A stretch of DNA of 37,713 bases from an uncultured Synechococcus sp. (GCA_903855705.1 CAINZT010000076.1:1-37713); one strand, 5' to 3'; counted from the first letter of the stretch, positions 26,814 to 37,330 are shown. Notes: generated by a model from the letters alone, not told the origin. Program-made: numbers and translations.

Positions 26814-28286
26814 ATGCCCACTGCCACCAGCGCCGCAGCCACCAGCACCCCGGCCACCGGTGCCACCAATCTGGCCACCTCGCCCACGGCCCCTAGTGCG
26901 GCGGGGATCGATCCCGCTGGCCGCACGGCCCCGGCCCATCCCCCCCAGAGCAGCCCCCTGGAGCTGCTGCTCAAATACGACAAACCCGTGCCCCGCTACA
27001 CCAGCTACCCCACGGCGGCCAAGTTCCACAGCGGCGTCGGGGCGGCGGATCTGGCCAGCCAGTTGGCCCGCCCCAGCGAGGAGCCGCTGTCGCTCTATGT
27101 GCATGTGCCCTTCTGCCGCCATTCCTGCTGGTATTGCGGCTGCAACCGCATCACCACCCAGCTGGGCTCGAAGGTGGTGGCCCCCTATCTCGAATCCCTG
27201 GAGCAGGAGCTGGAGCTGATCGCCGGCCAGCTGAGCCAGCGGCGGCGCTTAGCCCAGTTGCACTGGGGCGGCGGCACGCCCAACTATCTCAATGGCGAGG
27301 AGCAGAGCCAGCTCTGGAATTTGGTAACCCGCCATTTCGACCTGGAGCCCGATCTGGAGGCCTCGATTGAGGTCAACCCGGAATTTATCGATCGCGAGCA
27401 GGCCCTGCACCTGCGGGCCCTGGGCTTCAACCGCATCAGTTTCGGCATCCAGGACGCCGATCCCGATGTGCAGCAGGCGGTCAACCGGGTGGTGCCGGTG
27501 GAGCAGCTGCGCCGGGTGATGGGTTGGCTACGGGAGGCCCGCTTTGAGAGCGTCAACGTGGATTTGATCTGCGGCCTGCCCCGCCAGACCCCGGAGCGGT
27601 TCCACACCACCTTGGAGCTGGTGCGCGAGCTCCGTCCCGAGCGCATCTCCCTGTTCTCCTTCGCCTACCTGCCGGAGCAGCTGCCCCTGCAACGCAAGAT
27701 CGCGGCGGATGATCTGCCCAGCCAGCGGGAGCGCCTGGCCATGCTCGATGACGCCAGCCAGCTGCTGGGCGCTGCGGGCTACGACGCCATCGGCATGGAC
27801 CACTACGCCTTAGCCGGCGACAGCCTGGCCATCGCCGCCAGGGAAGGACGCCTGCATCGCAATTTCCAGGGCTATACCACCGGCGGCGAATACGACCTGC
27901 TGGGGGTGGGACCTTCGGCGATCAGCCAGTTTCCCAATCTGTTCAGCCAGAACCAGCGCCAGCTCAAGGGCTACAACGCCGCTCTCCAAGCGGGCCAGCT
28001 GCCGGTGGAGCGGGGCTTGGCCGTGCTGGATCCGGAGGTGCTGGAACGGCGCGCCCTGATCCGCGAGGTGATGTGTCATTTCCGGGTGGAACTGGAGCTG
28101 GCCCGCTTTGCGATCGAATGGGCCGACCTGCAGGCCCTTGCCGCCGATGGCCTGGTCACCTTGAGCCAGAACGGCGACCTGGGCCTGGTGGAGGTGACCG
28201 CCGAAGGCCGCTGGTTGATCCGCACGATTGCGGCGGTGTTTGATCCCACCCAGCGGCTGCAAGCCAGTGGCTCGCGGTTGGTTTAA
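26814..28286 (+). CDS. hemN: Oxygen-independent coproporphyrinogen III oxidase (radical SAM)
   Basis: VPRYTSYPTAAKFHSGV...LYVHVPFCRHSCWYCGCNRITT (CxxxCxxC), HWGGGTPNYL, GFNRISFGIQD. ORF opens at 26775. Confidence 0.95.
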   Translation: MPTATSAAATSTPATGATNLATSPTAPSAAGIDPAGRTAPAHPPQSSPLELLLKYDKPVPRYTSYPTAAKFHSGVGAADLASQLARPSEEPLSLYVHVPFCRHSCWYCGCNRITTQLGSKVVAPYLESLEQELELIAGQLSQRRRLAQLHWGGGTPNYLNGEEQSQLWNLVTRHFDLEPDLEASIEVNPEFIDREQALHLRALGFNRISFGIQDADPDVQQAVNRVVPVEQLRRVMGWLREARFESVNVDLICGLPRQTPERFHTTLELVRELRPERISLFSFAYLPEQLPLQRKIAADDLPSQRERLAMLDDASQLLGAAGYDAIGMDHYALAGDSLAIAAREGRLHRNFQGYTTGGEYDLLGVGPSAISQFPNLFSQNQRQLKGYNAALQAGQLPVERGLAVLDPEVLERRALIREVMCHFRVELELARFAIEWADLQALAADGLVTLSQNGDLGLVEVTAEGRWLIRTIAAVFDPTQRLQASGSRLV

Positions 28287-28538
28287 GGCATTCGGGTTGC
28301 AGGTGCTTGGGGTTAGCTCCGAGGTAGCCACTTAACACAGCTCATGGGCCCAGGGTTGGCAATTCTGCCGATCCTGGGCTTTGGCTTAGCTGCTGGGCTT
28401 GGTGGCATCAAGGCCGGCCCATGTACGGCTTAGTAGGGTTCAACAATCGACTGCAATGGCAGGCTTTCGATTCCAGCTGAGCTGGTTTCTAGGCCCTGGA
28501 GCCGCAGGGTCAGTCCGGGTGGCTGGTCCAGGGTCTGG

Positions 28539-30431
28539 TCAGAGGTAGAAGCCCACCGTGGTCACCACCCTCGTTCCCTGGGCGCGCAGGGCGCTGCGCA
28601 GGGAAATGGTCGATTGGTTGTGCAGAAGGTTCTCCCAGCGATGGCGGGTCACGAACACTGGCAAGACCACCGTGCAGAACTTGTGGCGATCCTTGCGGTG
28701 GTCGATTTCAAACTGGCGCACAAAGTCCAGCACCGGGTCGATCAAGGAGCGATAGGGCGAATCAAGAATCACCAGGGGCACTTCCGGCAATTGCCGTTGC
28801 CATTGCTCCTGGAAGGCGCCCGTTTTGCCCAGGCCCAGGTCCACATGCACGGCCACCAGTTCGCCGGCGATCGAGCGGGCATAGCGGATCGCCTCAAAGC
28901 TGCCGCGATGCAGTTGGCCCACCAGCACTACTACGGGGCTACCGCCTTCAGAGGGTGCCGCCGGCAGGGTCAGTTTGACGTCATGGGCCATGCGCAGGCG
29001 CCGGGCGACCTGTTTGTAGTGGCGATGGATCGTGAGGAATAGGGCCACCAGCAGGGGCACGGCCACCACCACCAGCCAGGCCCCTTGGGTGAACTTGCTG
29101 AACAGCAACACGCCCGAAACAACCGCTGTGACCGCACTGCCAAAGCCATTGAGCAGGGCCTTGCCCACCCAGCCCGGTCCCTGTTCACGCCACCAATGCA
29201 CCACCATGCCCGCTTGCGAGAGGGTGAAGCTGGTGAACACCCCCACGGCATAGAGGGGGATCAGGTGGCTCACACTGCCGCCGAAGATCACCAGCAGGAT
29301 GCCGGCAAAGGCACTCAGCATCACGATTCCGTTGCTGAACACCAGCCGGTCGCCCAGGGATGCCAGTTGGCGCGGCATGTAGCTGTCCTGGGCCAGGAAG
29401 GCGGCCAGGCGCGGGAAATCGGCAAAGGCCGTATTGGCAGCCAGCAGCAGAATCAACAGGGTTGACATCTGCAGGATGAAGAGGACAGGCCCGTTGCCGA
29501 ATACCTGCTCTCCCAATTGATACATCAAGGTGGGGCTGTTTTCCGTGTAGACGGTGCCCAGTTGCGAGGCGAGCACGCTCACGCCTCCGAACATCGTCGC
29601 CAGCAGGATCACCATCACCGTCAACACCCTCCGGGCGTTGCGCCACTCGGTTGGTTTGAAGGCCATCACGCTGTCGCTGATCGCCTCAATGCCCGTGAGG
29701 GCGGCACAGCCGGAGCTGAAGGCGCGCATCAAAATCAAGCCTCCGGCCCCCGCCCCGCCCACGGTGAGCAGGTTCGGGCCGTGGACCTCACTGAGCACTT
29801 GGTTCTGTTGGGCCGCAGCCAGGCCCGTGATGTCTCCATGGGCCAACTTGGCCAGGCCCACCACCACCAGGGTGAGCACGGCCGCCATGAACACATAGGT
29901 GGGCAGGCTCATCACCTTGGCGCTGGAGCGCAGGCCGCGCAGGTTGGCCACCATCAACACCACGATCGCCGCCAGACAGAGCGGCACGTGATACGGATCC
30001 AGTTTCGGCAGGTAGGAGGTGAGGGCGGAGATTCCCGCCGCCGTGCTCACCGCCACCGTCAGCACATAATCGATCGAAAGCGAGGCTCCGGCAATCAGTC
30101 CGGGCACCGGGCCCAGGTTTTCGTGGGACACCCGGTAGGAGCCGCCCCCCTGGGGATAGGCCTTAATCGTCTGGCGATAGCTGAGCGCCACCACCAGCAT
30201 CAACAGGATGATCATCCCGGTGACCGGCAGGGTGAAGCCCAGGCCCGCGGCACCGGCAAAGCCAAGCACCAGCACGATTTCCTGGGTGGCGTAGGCCACC
30301 GAGGAGAGGGCATCGGAACTGAGGATCGCCAGGGCCTCGCCGTTACTGAGCCGCTCTTCGGCGTGGGCACTGGTGGGCAGGGGGGCGCCCACCACGGCCT
30401 TCTTGAAACGGTCCACCACCGATGGGGGCAT
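28539..30431 (-). CDS. APC superfamily permease with C-terminal cytosolic domain
   Basis: LSSDALSSVAYATQEIVLVLGFAG...YPQGGGSYRVSHENLGPVPGLIAGASLSIDYVLTVAVSTAAG; ORF track start 30884 judged too far upstream. Confidence 0.85.
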   Translation of the reverse strand: MPPSVVDRFKKAVVGAPLPTSAHAEERLSNGEALAILSSDALSSVAYATQEIVLVLGFAGAAGLGFTLPVTGMIILLMLVVALSYRQTIKAYPQGGGSYRVSHENLGPVPGLIAGASLSIDYVLTVAVSTAAGISALTSYLPKLDPYHVPLCLAAIVVLMVANLRGLRSSAKVMSLPTYVFMAAVLTLVVVGLAKLAHGDITGLAAAQQNQVLSEVHGPNLLTVGGAGAGGLILMRAFSSGCAALTGIEAISDSVMAFKPTEWRNARRVLTVMVILLATMFGGVSVLASQLGTVYTENSPTLMYQLGEQVFGNGPVLFILQMSTLLILLLAANTAFADFPRLAAFLAQDSYMPRQLASLGDRLVFSNGIVMLSAFAGILLVIFGGSVSHLIPLYAVGVFTSFTLSQAGMVVHWWREQGPGWVGKALLNGFGSAVTAVVSGVLLFSKFTQGAWLVVVAVPLLVALFLTIHRHYKQVARRLRMAHDVKLTLPAAPSEGGSPVVVLVGQLHRGSFEAIRYARSIAGELVAVHVDLGLGKTGAFQEQWQRQLPEVPLVILDSPYRSLIDPVLDFVRQFEIDHRKDRHKFCTVVLPVFVTRHRWENLLHNQSTISLRSALRAQGTRVVTTVGFYL

Positions 30432-30561
30432 GGTGCTTGGGCGGTGTGCCTTGAGGGAACGACCCAAGATAGGCCGACCGCTTGTTTGCAGCCTTTGCAT
30501 GGCGGATCGACTCCGATGGTGCGGCGGTTGAGCCTGGCCAGGGCGAACGCCATAGGGTCGA

Positions 30562-33441
30562 TTGGGCCATCCCCTGCTAAAGGGGGCACCCCTTGGCCCC
30601 GTGCTCCTTTCCGCCGCCCGGCCGATCGCCAGCCTCACCACGAGTGAGGCCCTCGATGCCCTGCAGAGCCAGGTCACGGGCCTGGACACCGCCGAGGCCC
30701 TGCGTCGCCATAGCCGCTTCGGCGCCAACCAGTTGCCCGCCGTCAAGCGCCGGCCCCTGCTACTGCGCTTCGCCGACCAGCTGCGCCATTTCATGGCCCT
30801 GATGCTCTGGGCCGCCGGCACCATGGCTTTTTTCTCCGGCACCCCGGAGCTGGGCTGGGCGATCTGGAGCGTGATCCTGATCAATGCCGTGTTCAGTTTC
30901 TGGCAGGAATTCCAGGCCGAGCGAACCCTGGCGGCCCTGATCCAGGTGTTGCCCCGCCAGGTGCGGGTCTGGCGCCAGGGGGTGGTGGAGGTGCTAGCCG
31001 CCGAGGCCCTAGTGCCCGGCGATGTGGTGGAGCTAGAGGAGGGCGACCATGTGCCCGCCGATTGCCGGGTGCTCCAGGCCGCCCAGCTCTACCTCGATGT
31101 GGCGGTGCTCACGGGCGAATCCCTGCCGGTGGCCCGCAGCAGTGAGGCCGTCGCCCAGCGGCTCAAGACCACAGATGCCAGCAACCTGTTGCCGGCCGGC
31201 ACCACCGTGGCGGCCGGGCGGGCCACGGCCCTGGTCTATGCGACAGGCTCGGAAACCGAGTTCGGCCAGGTGGCCCACCTCACGGCCACCACCGTGCGCT
31301 CGCCCAGCACCTTGGAACTGCAGGTGGCCCGGATCGTGCGCACGATCACCACGGTGGCCCTGTCCATGGGCAGCTTCACCTTCCTGGCCAGCTGGCTGTT
31401 TGTTGGCATCGGCAGCCAGGAAAGCCTGGTGTTCGCCATTGGCATCATCGTGGCCTTTGTGCCCGAGGGCCTGCTGCCCACGGTCACCCTGGCCCTGGCC
31501 CTGGCCGTGCAACGCATGGCCCGCCAGAACGCCCTGGTGCGCCGGCTCTCGGCCGTGGAAACCCTGGGCGCCGTCAGTGTGGTCTGCACCGACAAGACCG
31601 GTACCCTTACCGCCAACAGCATGGCCGTGCAGGCCACCTGGCCGCCGGCCCCGGCCCCGGAGGCGCCAGAGGGCGGGGCGTTCCAAGAGCTGCTGTTGCT
31701 CGCGGCGGCCCTGTGCTCCAACGCCCGGCTTGAACAGCACCGCGCGCCAGGCCAGCCCTGGCGCGCCCTGGGCGATCCCACCGAAACCGCCCTGCTGCTG
31801 GCGGCCCTGGCGGCTGGCATCGACCTGGAGCAGGAAATGCATGGCTTCACCCGCCTGCAGGAGCTGCCGTTTGATTCCGAGCGCCGCATGATGACGGTGC
31901 TGCTGGCCTGGAACCGGGACCGCCGCTGGCCCGAACCCCTGGCCCAGCTGGCGATCACCAAGGGGGCGCCCCTGGAGGTGCTTGAGCGCTGCGACCGCTG
32001 GTGGCTGGGCCCCGAGGCGAGCAGCGGCCCTGTGCCCCTGGGCGACGCCGAGCGGGCCAAGGTGGTGGCCGCCAACGACGCCATGGCCCGCCAGGGCTAC
32101 CGGGTGCTGGCGGTGGCGGCCCAACCGCCCCGGGCCGGCGCTGCGATGGAGCAAAACCTCGTCTTTCTCGGCCTGATCGGCCTCTACGACCCCCCGCGGG
32201 AGGGGGTGCCTGCGGCGATCCGGGCCTGCCAGCGGGCCGGCATCAAGGTGACCATGGTGACCGGCGACTACGGCCTCACGGCCCAGGCGATCGCCCACCA
32301 GATCGGCCTGCTTGACCCCGGCGCCATCGTCAGTGGGGCCCCCAGCGCCCCAGCTGAAAGTCCTCTAGCGGGCAGCCCCCCAGGACGTCCAACCGGGGCC
32401 GGCGCCGATCCGGTGCGGGTAATCAGTGGCGACGACCTGGACCGGCTCAGTGAGGTGCAATTGCGCCAGCTGATCAAGTTCCGCTCCCGGCTGGTGTTTG
32501 CCCGCATGGCGCCGGAGCAGAAACTGCGGTTGGTGCTGGCCTACCGGGCCCTGGGCGAGGTGGTCGCGGTCACCGGGGATGGCGTCAATGACGCCCCGGC
32601 CCTGCGGGCCGCCGATGTGGGGCTGGCCATGGGCCGCAACGGCACCGATGTGGCCCGGGAGGCCGCCGACATCGTGCTGCTGGATGACAACTTCGCCTCG
32701 ATCGTGGCGGCGATCCACCAGGGACGGGCGGTGTACCAGAACATCCGCAAGTTCATGACCTACATCCTGGCCTCGAACGTGGCCGAGGTGACCCCGTTCC
32801 TGTGGATGGTGGCCCTGCGCATTCCCACGGCCCTAATGGTGTTGCAGATCCTGGCGGTAGACCTCGGCACCGACCTGGTGCCGGCCCTCAGCCTCGGCGC
32901 CGAACCGCCCGGCCCCGACACCATGGACCAGCCGCCGCGGCGCCGCAGTGATGTGCTGCTCAACCGGCCCCTGATGCTGCGGGCCTATCTGTTTTTAGGC
33001 CTGATTGAAGGGTTGTTGGCCATGGGGGGCTACCTGCTCACCTGGCGGTACTTCGGCATTGATCTGGGCCAGCTGCAGCAGCTCGCCCCCGCCCTGTTGC
33101 ACCACACGGCCCCCCCCGAGCTGGTGGCGATCCAGCACCAGGCGTCGGCCGTCACCCTGGGATCGATCGTGTTTTCCCAGGTGGGCAACCTGATGGCTTG
33201 CCGCTCCGATCGCCAGTCGGTGTTCCGGATGCCGGCCTTCAGCAATGGCCTGCTCTGGGTGGGGATCGCCAGTGAATGGCTGGCCTTCGGCAGTTTGCTG
33301 TCGATTCCGCTGCTGGCCGGCCTGTTCCAGATGGCCCCCTTTCCGATGCCGCTCTGGGGCTGGTTGGTGCTCTGCACCCCGACCCTGCTGTTGGCCGATG
33401 AACTGCGCAAGGCCTGGCGTCGGCGCCAGCGGCCGGTGTAA
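30562..33441 (+). CDS. Cation-transporting P-type ATPase (P2-like); start uncertain (30562 TTG or ~30600 GTG)
   Basis: VCTDKTGTLT phosphorylation motif, VAVTGDGVNDAPALRAADVGLAMG, TGES actuator motif. Confidence 0.95.
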   Translation: MGHPLLKGAPLGPVLLSAARPIASLTTSEALDALQSQVTGLDTAEALRRHSRFGANQLPAVKRRPLLLRFADQLRHFMALMLWAAGTMAFFSGTPELGWAIWSVILINAVFSFWQEFQAERTLAALIQVLPRQVRVWRQGVVEVLAAEALVPGDVVELEEGDHVPADCRVLQAAQLYLDVAVLTGESLPVARSSEAVAQRLKTTDASNLLPAGTTVAAGRATALVYATGSETEFGQVAHLTATTVRSPSTLELQVARIVRTITTVALSMGSFTFLASWLFVGIGSQESLVFAIGIIVAFVPEGLLPTVTLALALAVQRMARQNALVRRLSAVETLGAVSVVCTDKTGTLTANSMAVQATWPPAPAPEAPEGGAFQELLLLAAALCSNARLEQHRAPGQPWRALGDPTETALLLAALAAGIDLEQEMHGFTRLQELPFDSERRMMTVLLAWNRDRRWPEPLAQLAITKGAPLEVLERCDRWWLGPEASSGPVPLGDAERAKVVAANDAMARQGYRVLAVAAQPPRAGAAMEQNLVFLGLIGLYDPPREGVPAAIRACQRAGIKVTMVTGDYGLTAQAIAHQIGLLDPGAIVSGAPSAPAESPLAGSPPGRPTGAGADPVRVISGDDLDRLSEVQLRQLIKFRSRLVFARMAPEQKLRLVLAYRALGEVVAVTGDGVNDAPALRAADVGLAMGRNGTDVAREAADIVLLDDNFASIVAAIHQGRAVYQNIRKFMTYILASNVAEVTPFLWMVALRIPTALMVLQILAVDLGTDLVPALSLGAEPPGPDTMDQPPRRRSDVLLNRPLMLRAYLFLGLIEGLLAMGGYLLTWRYFGIDLGQLQQLAPALLHHTAPPELVAIQHQASAVTLGSIVFSQVGNLMACRSDRQSVFRMPAFSNGLLWVGIASEWLAFGSLLSIPLLAGLFQMAPFPMPLWGWLVLCTPTLLLADELRKAWRRRQRPV

Positions 33442-33452
33442 GGGCCGATCCC

Positions 33453-34220
33453 ATGGCACACCAATCCGGGCCCCAGCATCCCAACGCCCACGAACCTTGC
33501 TTCCCTGGACCTAGCTCCCATGGACCAGTCGCCGTCGAGGTTGCCACTCCCATCGCCAGCCAGCTCTGGCCGCCCCTATGGCAAAGCCGGCGCGATGCGG
33601 GTCTTGCCCTGGCGGAGCGGCTGCAGGGCTGGCGCAACCAACCTGGGGCCCTGGTCATTGGCCTACCCCGCGGCGGCGTGGCGGTGGCGGCGGAGGTGGC
33701 GGGCGCCCTGCATTTGCCCCTGGCCAGTTGGGCCGTGCGCAAGCTGGGCCACCCGGCTGATCCGGAGGTGGCGATCGGGGCGGTCGCCCCGGGCGGTGTG
33801 GTGCTCTGGGATCAGCCCAGCCTGCGCCAATTGGGGCTCTCCCCCCAGCAACAGGCCCGCCTGGTGGCCGATCAACAGCTGGAGCTGGAACGGCGGCGAG
33901 GCCTGTTTGGCGATCCCGAGCCGGCGGCCCTGCGCGACAGGTTGGTGCTGGTGGTGGATGACGGCGTCGCGACTGGGCTGACGGTGCGGGCGGCCCTGGC
34001 CTCCCTGCGCCAATGCCAACCCGGTCGGCTCGTGCTGGCCGTGCCGGTGATTGATGAGACCGTGGCCCGCAGCCTGGAGCCGGCAGTGGACGGCCTGGTG
34101 GCCCTAGCCCGGGTGCGGGGCCTGCGCTCGGTGGGGGCCTGGTATCGCCACTTCGGCCAGGTCGAAGACGCCACGGTGGTGGCCCTGCTGGCGGGCCATC
34201 CTGGTCCTTCGGCCCCCTGA
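33453..34220 (+). CDS. Phosphoribosyltransferase family protein
   Basis: LVIGLPRGGVAVAAEVAGALHLPLASWAVRKLGHP...LVLVVDDGVATGLTVRAAL (PRPP loop). Confidence 0.9.
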   Translation: MAHQSGPQHPNAHEPCFPGPSSHGPVAVEVATPIASQLWPPLWQSRRDAGLALAERLQGWRNQPGALVIGLPRGGVAVAAEVAGALHLPLASWAVRKLGHPADPEVAIGAVAPGGVVLWDQPSLRQLGLSPQQQARLVADQQLELERRRGLFGDPEPAALRDRLVLVVDDGVATGLTVRAALASLRQCQPGRLVLAVPVIDETVARSLEPAVDGLVALARVRGLRSVGAWYRHFGQVEDATVVALLAGHPGPSAP

Positions 34221-34284
34221 GGCGCTCTCCAGGGGCCCGTCCGACCTCTCGCCCATCGAGGCCAGCCCCTGCCCCCGGGCCGGC

Positions 34285-34674
34285 TCAGCCGCGGATGTCT
34301 CGACGCCAGAGCAGGCGATTGAACTCATTGGTGCCATTGGGGTTCCACAGGTGCAGGCGCTTCTGCTGGGCGCGGATGAAGGCGCGGGCCTGCTCGGGGC
34401 TGAAGCGCCCCTCCTCGATCGCCGGCAGGATTTCCTGCTCCACCACCCGCTTCAGCTGCCTGGCATTGGCGGGACGGCTGAGCAGCAGGGCCCCGACCGG
34501 GATGCGGTCGGCCGGCAGCGCCTGCAGGGGAGCTGCCTGGGTCTGCGCCAGGGCGGGGGCCGGAACCTGATTCTGGCTCTGGCTCTGGGGCGGCGATTGG
34601 CCTAGGGCCGGGGATTGGCCTAGGGCCGGGGACTGGGTCAGGCTGGCTAGCCCGCCAAAAACCCCCGACCCCAT
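34285..34674 (-). CDS. Hypothetical, possibly exported protein; start uncertain
   Basis: C-terminal LKRVVEQEILPAIEEGRFSPEQARAFIRAQQKRLHLWNPNGTNEFNRLLWRRDIRG after a low-complexity Q/P/S region. Confidence 0.5.
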   Translation of the reverse strand: MGSGVFGGLASLTQSPALGQSPALGQSPPQSQSQNQVPAPALAQTQAAPLQALPADRIPVGALLLSRPANARQLKRVVEQEILPAIEEGRFSPEQARAFIRAQQKRLHLWNPNGTNEFNRLLWRRDIRG

Positions 34675-34765
34675 CAGAGCGACTAGAGCCGCAACGGGGA
34701 TCGGGGGTGGGGCGAGCCGCAAGCCCTTGGGCCCGCTTACACCTGGGGGAAGGCCCCCGCCAGGT

Positions 34766-35875
34766 TCAGAACCACTCCGCCTTGGCTTCGCTAGCAGGGT
34801 TGGTGTGGTCTTCGGGGGTGGCGCGCTCGAAGCGCAGCACGATATTGCGCTTCTGTTCACCGTCGATGGCGGTGGCTTCGATCGGGTAAAGCTGCTGTCC
34901 ATCGCGGAAGGGCACCTGAACACGGAAGGTGCCATCGGCCGAGAGGGGCACCACCTCCTCACCAATCTTGAGGGTGGCGGAGGGTTCGGTGGCGCCGTAC
35001 ACAATCAGCTCCGCATCGGCGACCAGCCAGAAGGAGCGCTGGCGGGGCCGCACCCCACCGAGGCCAGACTCGTTGCGGCCACTGGCCCAGAGGCCAGGAC
35101 CGGAGTCGCTAAGGCCGCCATGGGTGGCGCGGGCCCCTGCGGCATCGTTCAGCAGATCCAGCTCATGGAAGGTTTCCGAACCCCGGCCCATTTGGCGCAG
35201 GCGCAGGGTGGCCGTTTGGTACAGCTGCTCATGCAGCACGGCCCCGGGGGCTTCGAATGGGGCCTGGCCGGCGCTTGCCGGAGCCTGCCACGGGGCAGGG
35301 GCGGTGGCGCTGCCTGGTTGGTCAAAGGCTGCGAAGGGGGGCGGCACCGACAGGCCATCGCCGAGGCCGGGGATCGTGGCTACCGCTGAACGGGCCAACA
35401 GCACCCAGCCGCCGGACGTGTGGTATCCGAGGTCGACCCGGTAGTCGCGATCGGCCAGGGGCAGGGCCATGCCCCATTGGCTGGCGGAACGATCCACGCT
35501 CACTTCTTGCTGGGCATGGGGGATGGCCGCTGGGTCGCCCGTGAGGCCCGTGACATCGGCGATGCGCAGGCTGAGGGCGCTGGCGTCTGATTGCTCCAGG
35601 CCCATGCGATCGGCCTCGCTCAGCTGCCAGCTGGCGAAGCCCCACTGGGGACCCTGGGCGGTGAAATGGAGGTGGGTCGACGGCGAACTAGCGCTTGGCA
35701 AACCTCCGCCGAGGATGGGGGCCTCCGACAGCTCGGCAGGGGCAGGATCTTGACTGACAGGAGCTACGACCGAATCAGAAGCTGCGGTGCTGTTGTCCCT
35801 GCCAAGGAAGGCACCAAGCCCTCTCTTGAGGGAACCCAAGGCATTACGTGCGGTTTCACCGAGCGACTGGCTCAT
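34766..35875 (-). CDS. DUF4912 domain-containing protein
   Basis: LSEADRMGLEQSDASALSLRIADVTGL...LPLADRDYRVDLGYHTSGGWVLLARSAVATIPG. Confidence 0.8.
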   Translation of the reverse strand: MSQSLGETARNALGSLKRGLGAFLGRDNSTAASDSVVAPVSQDPAPAELSEAPILGGGLPSASSPSTHLHFTAQGPQWGFASWQLSEADRMGLEQSDASALSLRIADVTGLTGDPAAIPHAQQEVSVDRSASQWGMALPLADRDYRVDLGYHTSGGWVLLARSAVATIPGLGDGLSVPPPFAAFDQPGSATAPAPWQAPASAGQAPFEAPGAVLHEQLYQTATLRLRQMGRGSETFHELDLLNDAAGARATHGGLSDSGPGLWASGRNESGLGGVRPRQRSFWLVADAELIVYGATEPSATLKIGEEVVPLSADGTFRVQVPFRDGQQLYPIEATAIDGEQKRNIVLRFERATPEDHTNPASEAKAEWF

Positions 35876-35968
35876 GGGCAGGGCCTAACTGGCGGCCTTC
35901 CTAAGCGATAGCAGCGCACATATGGTGTCTACGGCGACCAAAATCGCAAAATCCTGACCCCGAACCCG

Positions 35969-37330
35969 GTGTGGCTCCCCAGCGCCGGGGCAGGGTTTTT
36001 GTTTAGACCAGGCCTGCGACGTTGTCAGCCCCTGGTGCCTGAATCCGTTACCCCGCCAGGCTCCCTCAGCTGGGACCAGCTCCAGGCCCTAGCGCCGCCG
36101 GAGCCTGATCGGGTGCGGGGGCTCACCAACGCCCAGGCCCAGCTGCGCCTGTTCTGCAGCGATGAATCCGCGGTGCGGGTCACCCTCTATCGCGACCACC
36201 ACGCCTGGTGTCCCTACTGCCAGAAGGTGTGGTTGTGGCTGGAGGAACAGCAAATCCCCTATCGGATCCGCAAGGTGACGATGAATTGCTACGGCGACAA
36301 GGAGGGCTGGTACCGGCAACGGGTGCCCTCCGGCATGCTGCCCGCCCTGGAGCTCGATGGCCGGCTGATCACCGAAAGCGACGCGATCCTGGCGGCCCTC
36401 GAGGCCGCCTTTGGTCCCCTGGAACGGTCCCTGGAAGACCCGGAGGTGTTGGCCTTGCGCCAGCTGGAGCGGCGCCTGTTTCGGGCCTGGTGTCAGTGGC
36501 TGTGCTGCACGGGCGAGGCGGGTCCGGCGAGCGAGCCGGCCGAGCGCCATTTCGAGAAAATGGCAGACCTGGTCGATGGGGCCCTGGCCGTCCATCCGGG
36601 CCCCTGGTTTCTGGAGCGCTTCAGCAGTGTCGATGTGATCTTCACGCCCTACCTGGAGCGCATGGCCGCCAGCCTCAGCTACTACAAGGGCTATGGCCTG
36701 CGCCAGGGTCACCCGGCCATCGATCGCTGGTTCACTGCCCTGGAGCAGCGGCCCACCTACCTGGGCACCCAGTCCGACTTCCATACCCACGCCCATGACC
36801 TGCCGCCCCAGATGGGGCGCTGCCTGGCCAGTGGGTCGGAGGCCCAGCGGGCCTGCGCCCGGCAGATCGACCAGGGGCCCTGGCTACCAGCGGAAGCCTG
36901 GGATGGACCAGGCACCGATGGCGAGACCTTCCCCGCCCTCTCCGGCGCCGTCCCCGTGCTGGAAACCCGCCAGCTCGAACCCCCCGGGGCGGCCCTGGAG
37001 GCTCTGGCTCGGGTTCTTAAACACCGTCATACCCTGCTGGCCGTTAATCCCCACTCCGGCGCCGGCTTGGACCAGGCCCTGGCCTGTGCCCTCACCCGCC
37101 TGGTGACCGGTGAGGCCTGTCCTCCCCCGGCTGGCTCGGCGGCGGGGCTGCGCTATCTGCGCGACCGCGTCTGCGTGCCCCGGGATATGTCCCTGCATGG
37201 GGCCCGCCGCCTGCGCCAGGCCCTCGAGGGCACCGCCCAGCTGGATCCTGCCCCTGGCACCCCATCGGGGACCCCGATCCCGACCAGCCACCGCCGCGAC
37301 CAGGATCCCCGTCGCTTCGTCCTGGTTTGA
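35969..37330 (+). CDS. Glutathione S-transferase family protein with long C-terminal region
   Basis: VTLYRDHHAWCPYCQKVWLWLEEQQIPYRIRKVTMNCYGDKEGWYRQRVPSGMLPALELDGRLITESDAIL thioredoxin-fold GST domain. Confidence 0.85.
   Translation: MWLPSAGAGFLFRPGLRRCQPLVPESVTPPGSLSWDQLQALAPPEPDRVRGLTNAQAQLRLFCSDESAVRVTLYRDHHAWCPYCQKVWLWLEEQQIPYRIRKVTMNCYGDKEGWYRQRVPSGMLPALELDGRLITESDAILAALEAAFGPLERSLEDPEVLALRQLERRLFRAWCQWLCCTGEAGPASEPAERHFEKMADLVDGALAVHPGPWFLERFSSVDVIFTPYLERMAASLSYYKGYGLRQGHPAIDRWFTALEQRPTYLGTQSDFHTHAHDLPPQMGRCLASGSEAQRACARQIDQGPWLPAEAWDGPGTDGETFPALSGAVPVLETRQLEPPGAALEALARVLKHRHTLLAVNPHSGAGLDQALACALTRLVTGEACPPPAGSAAGLRYLRDRVCVPRDMSLHGARRLRQALEGTAQLDPAPGTPSGTPIPTSHRRDQDPRRFVLV

Noticed and set aside
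29517-30647. 376-aa plus-strand ORF opposite the APC permease
   Set aside because: His/Gln/Gly-rich composition typical of antisense translation of GC-rich coding DNA; the minus strand encodes a clear permease.
31033-32298. 421-aa minus-strand ORF inside the P-type ATPase
   Set aside because: Antisense shadow ORF rich in Gly/His/Arg; the plus-strand ATPase has unambiguous motifs.
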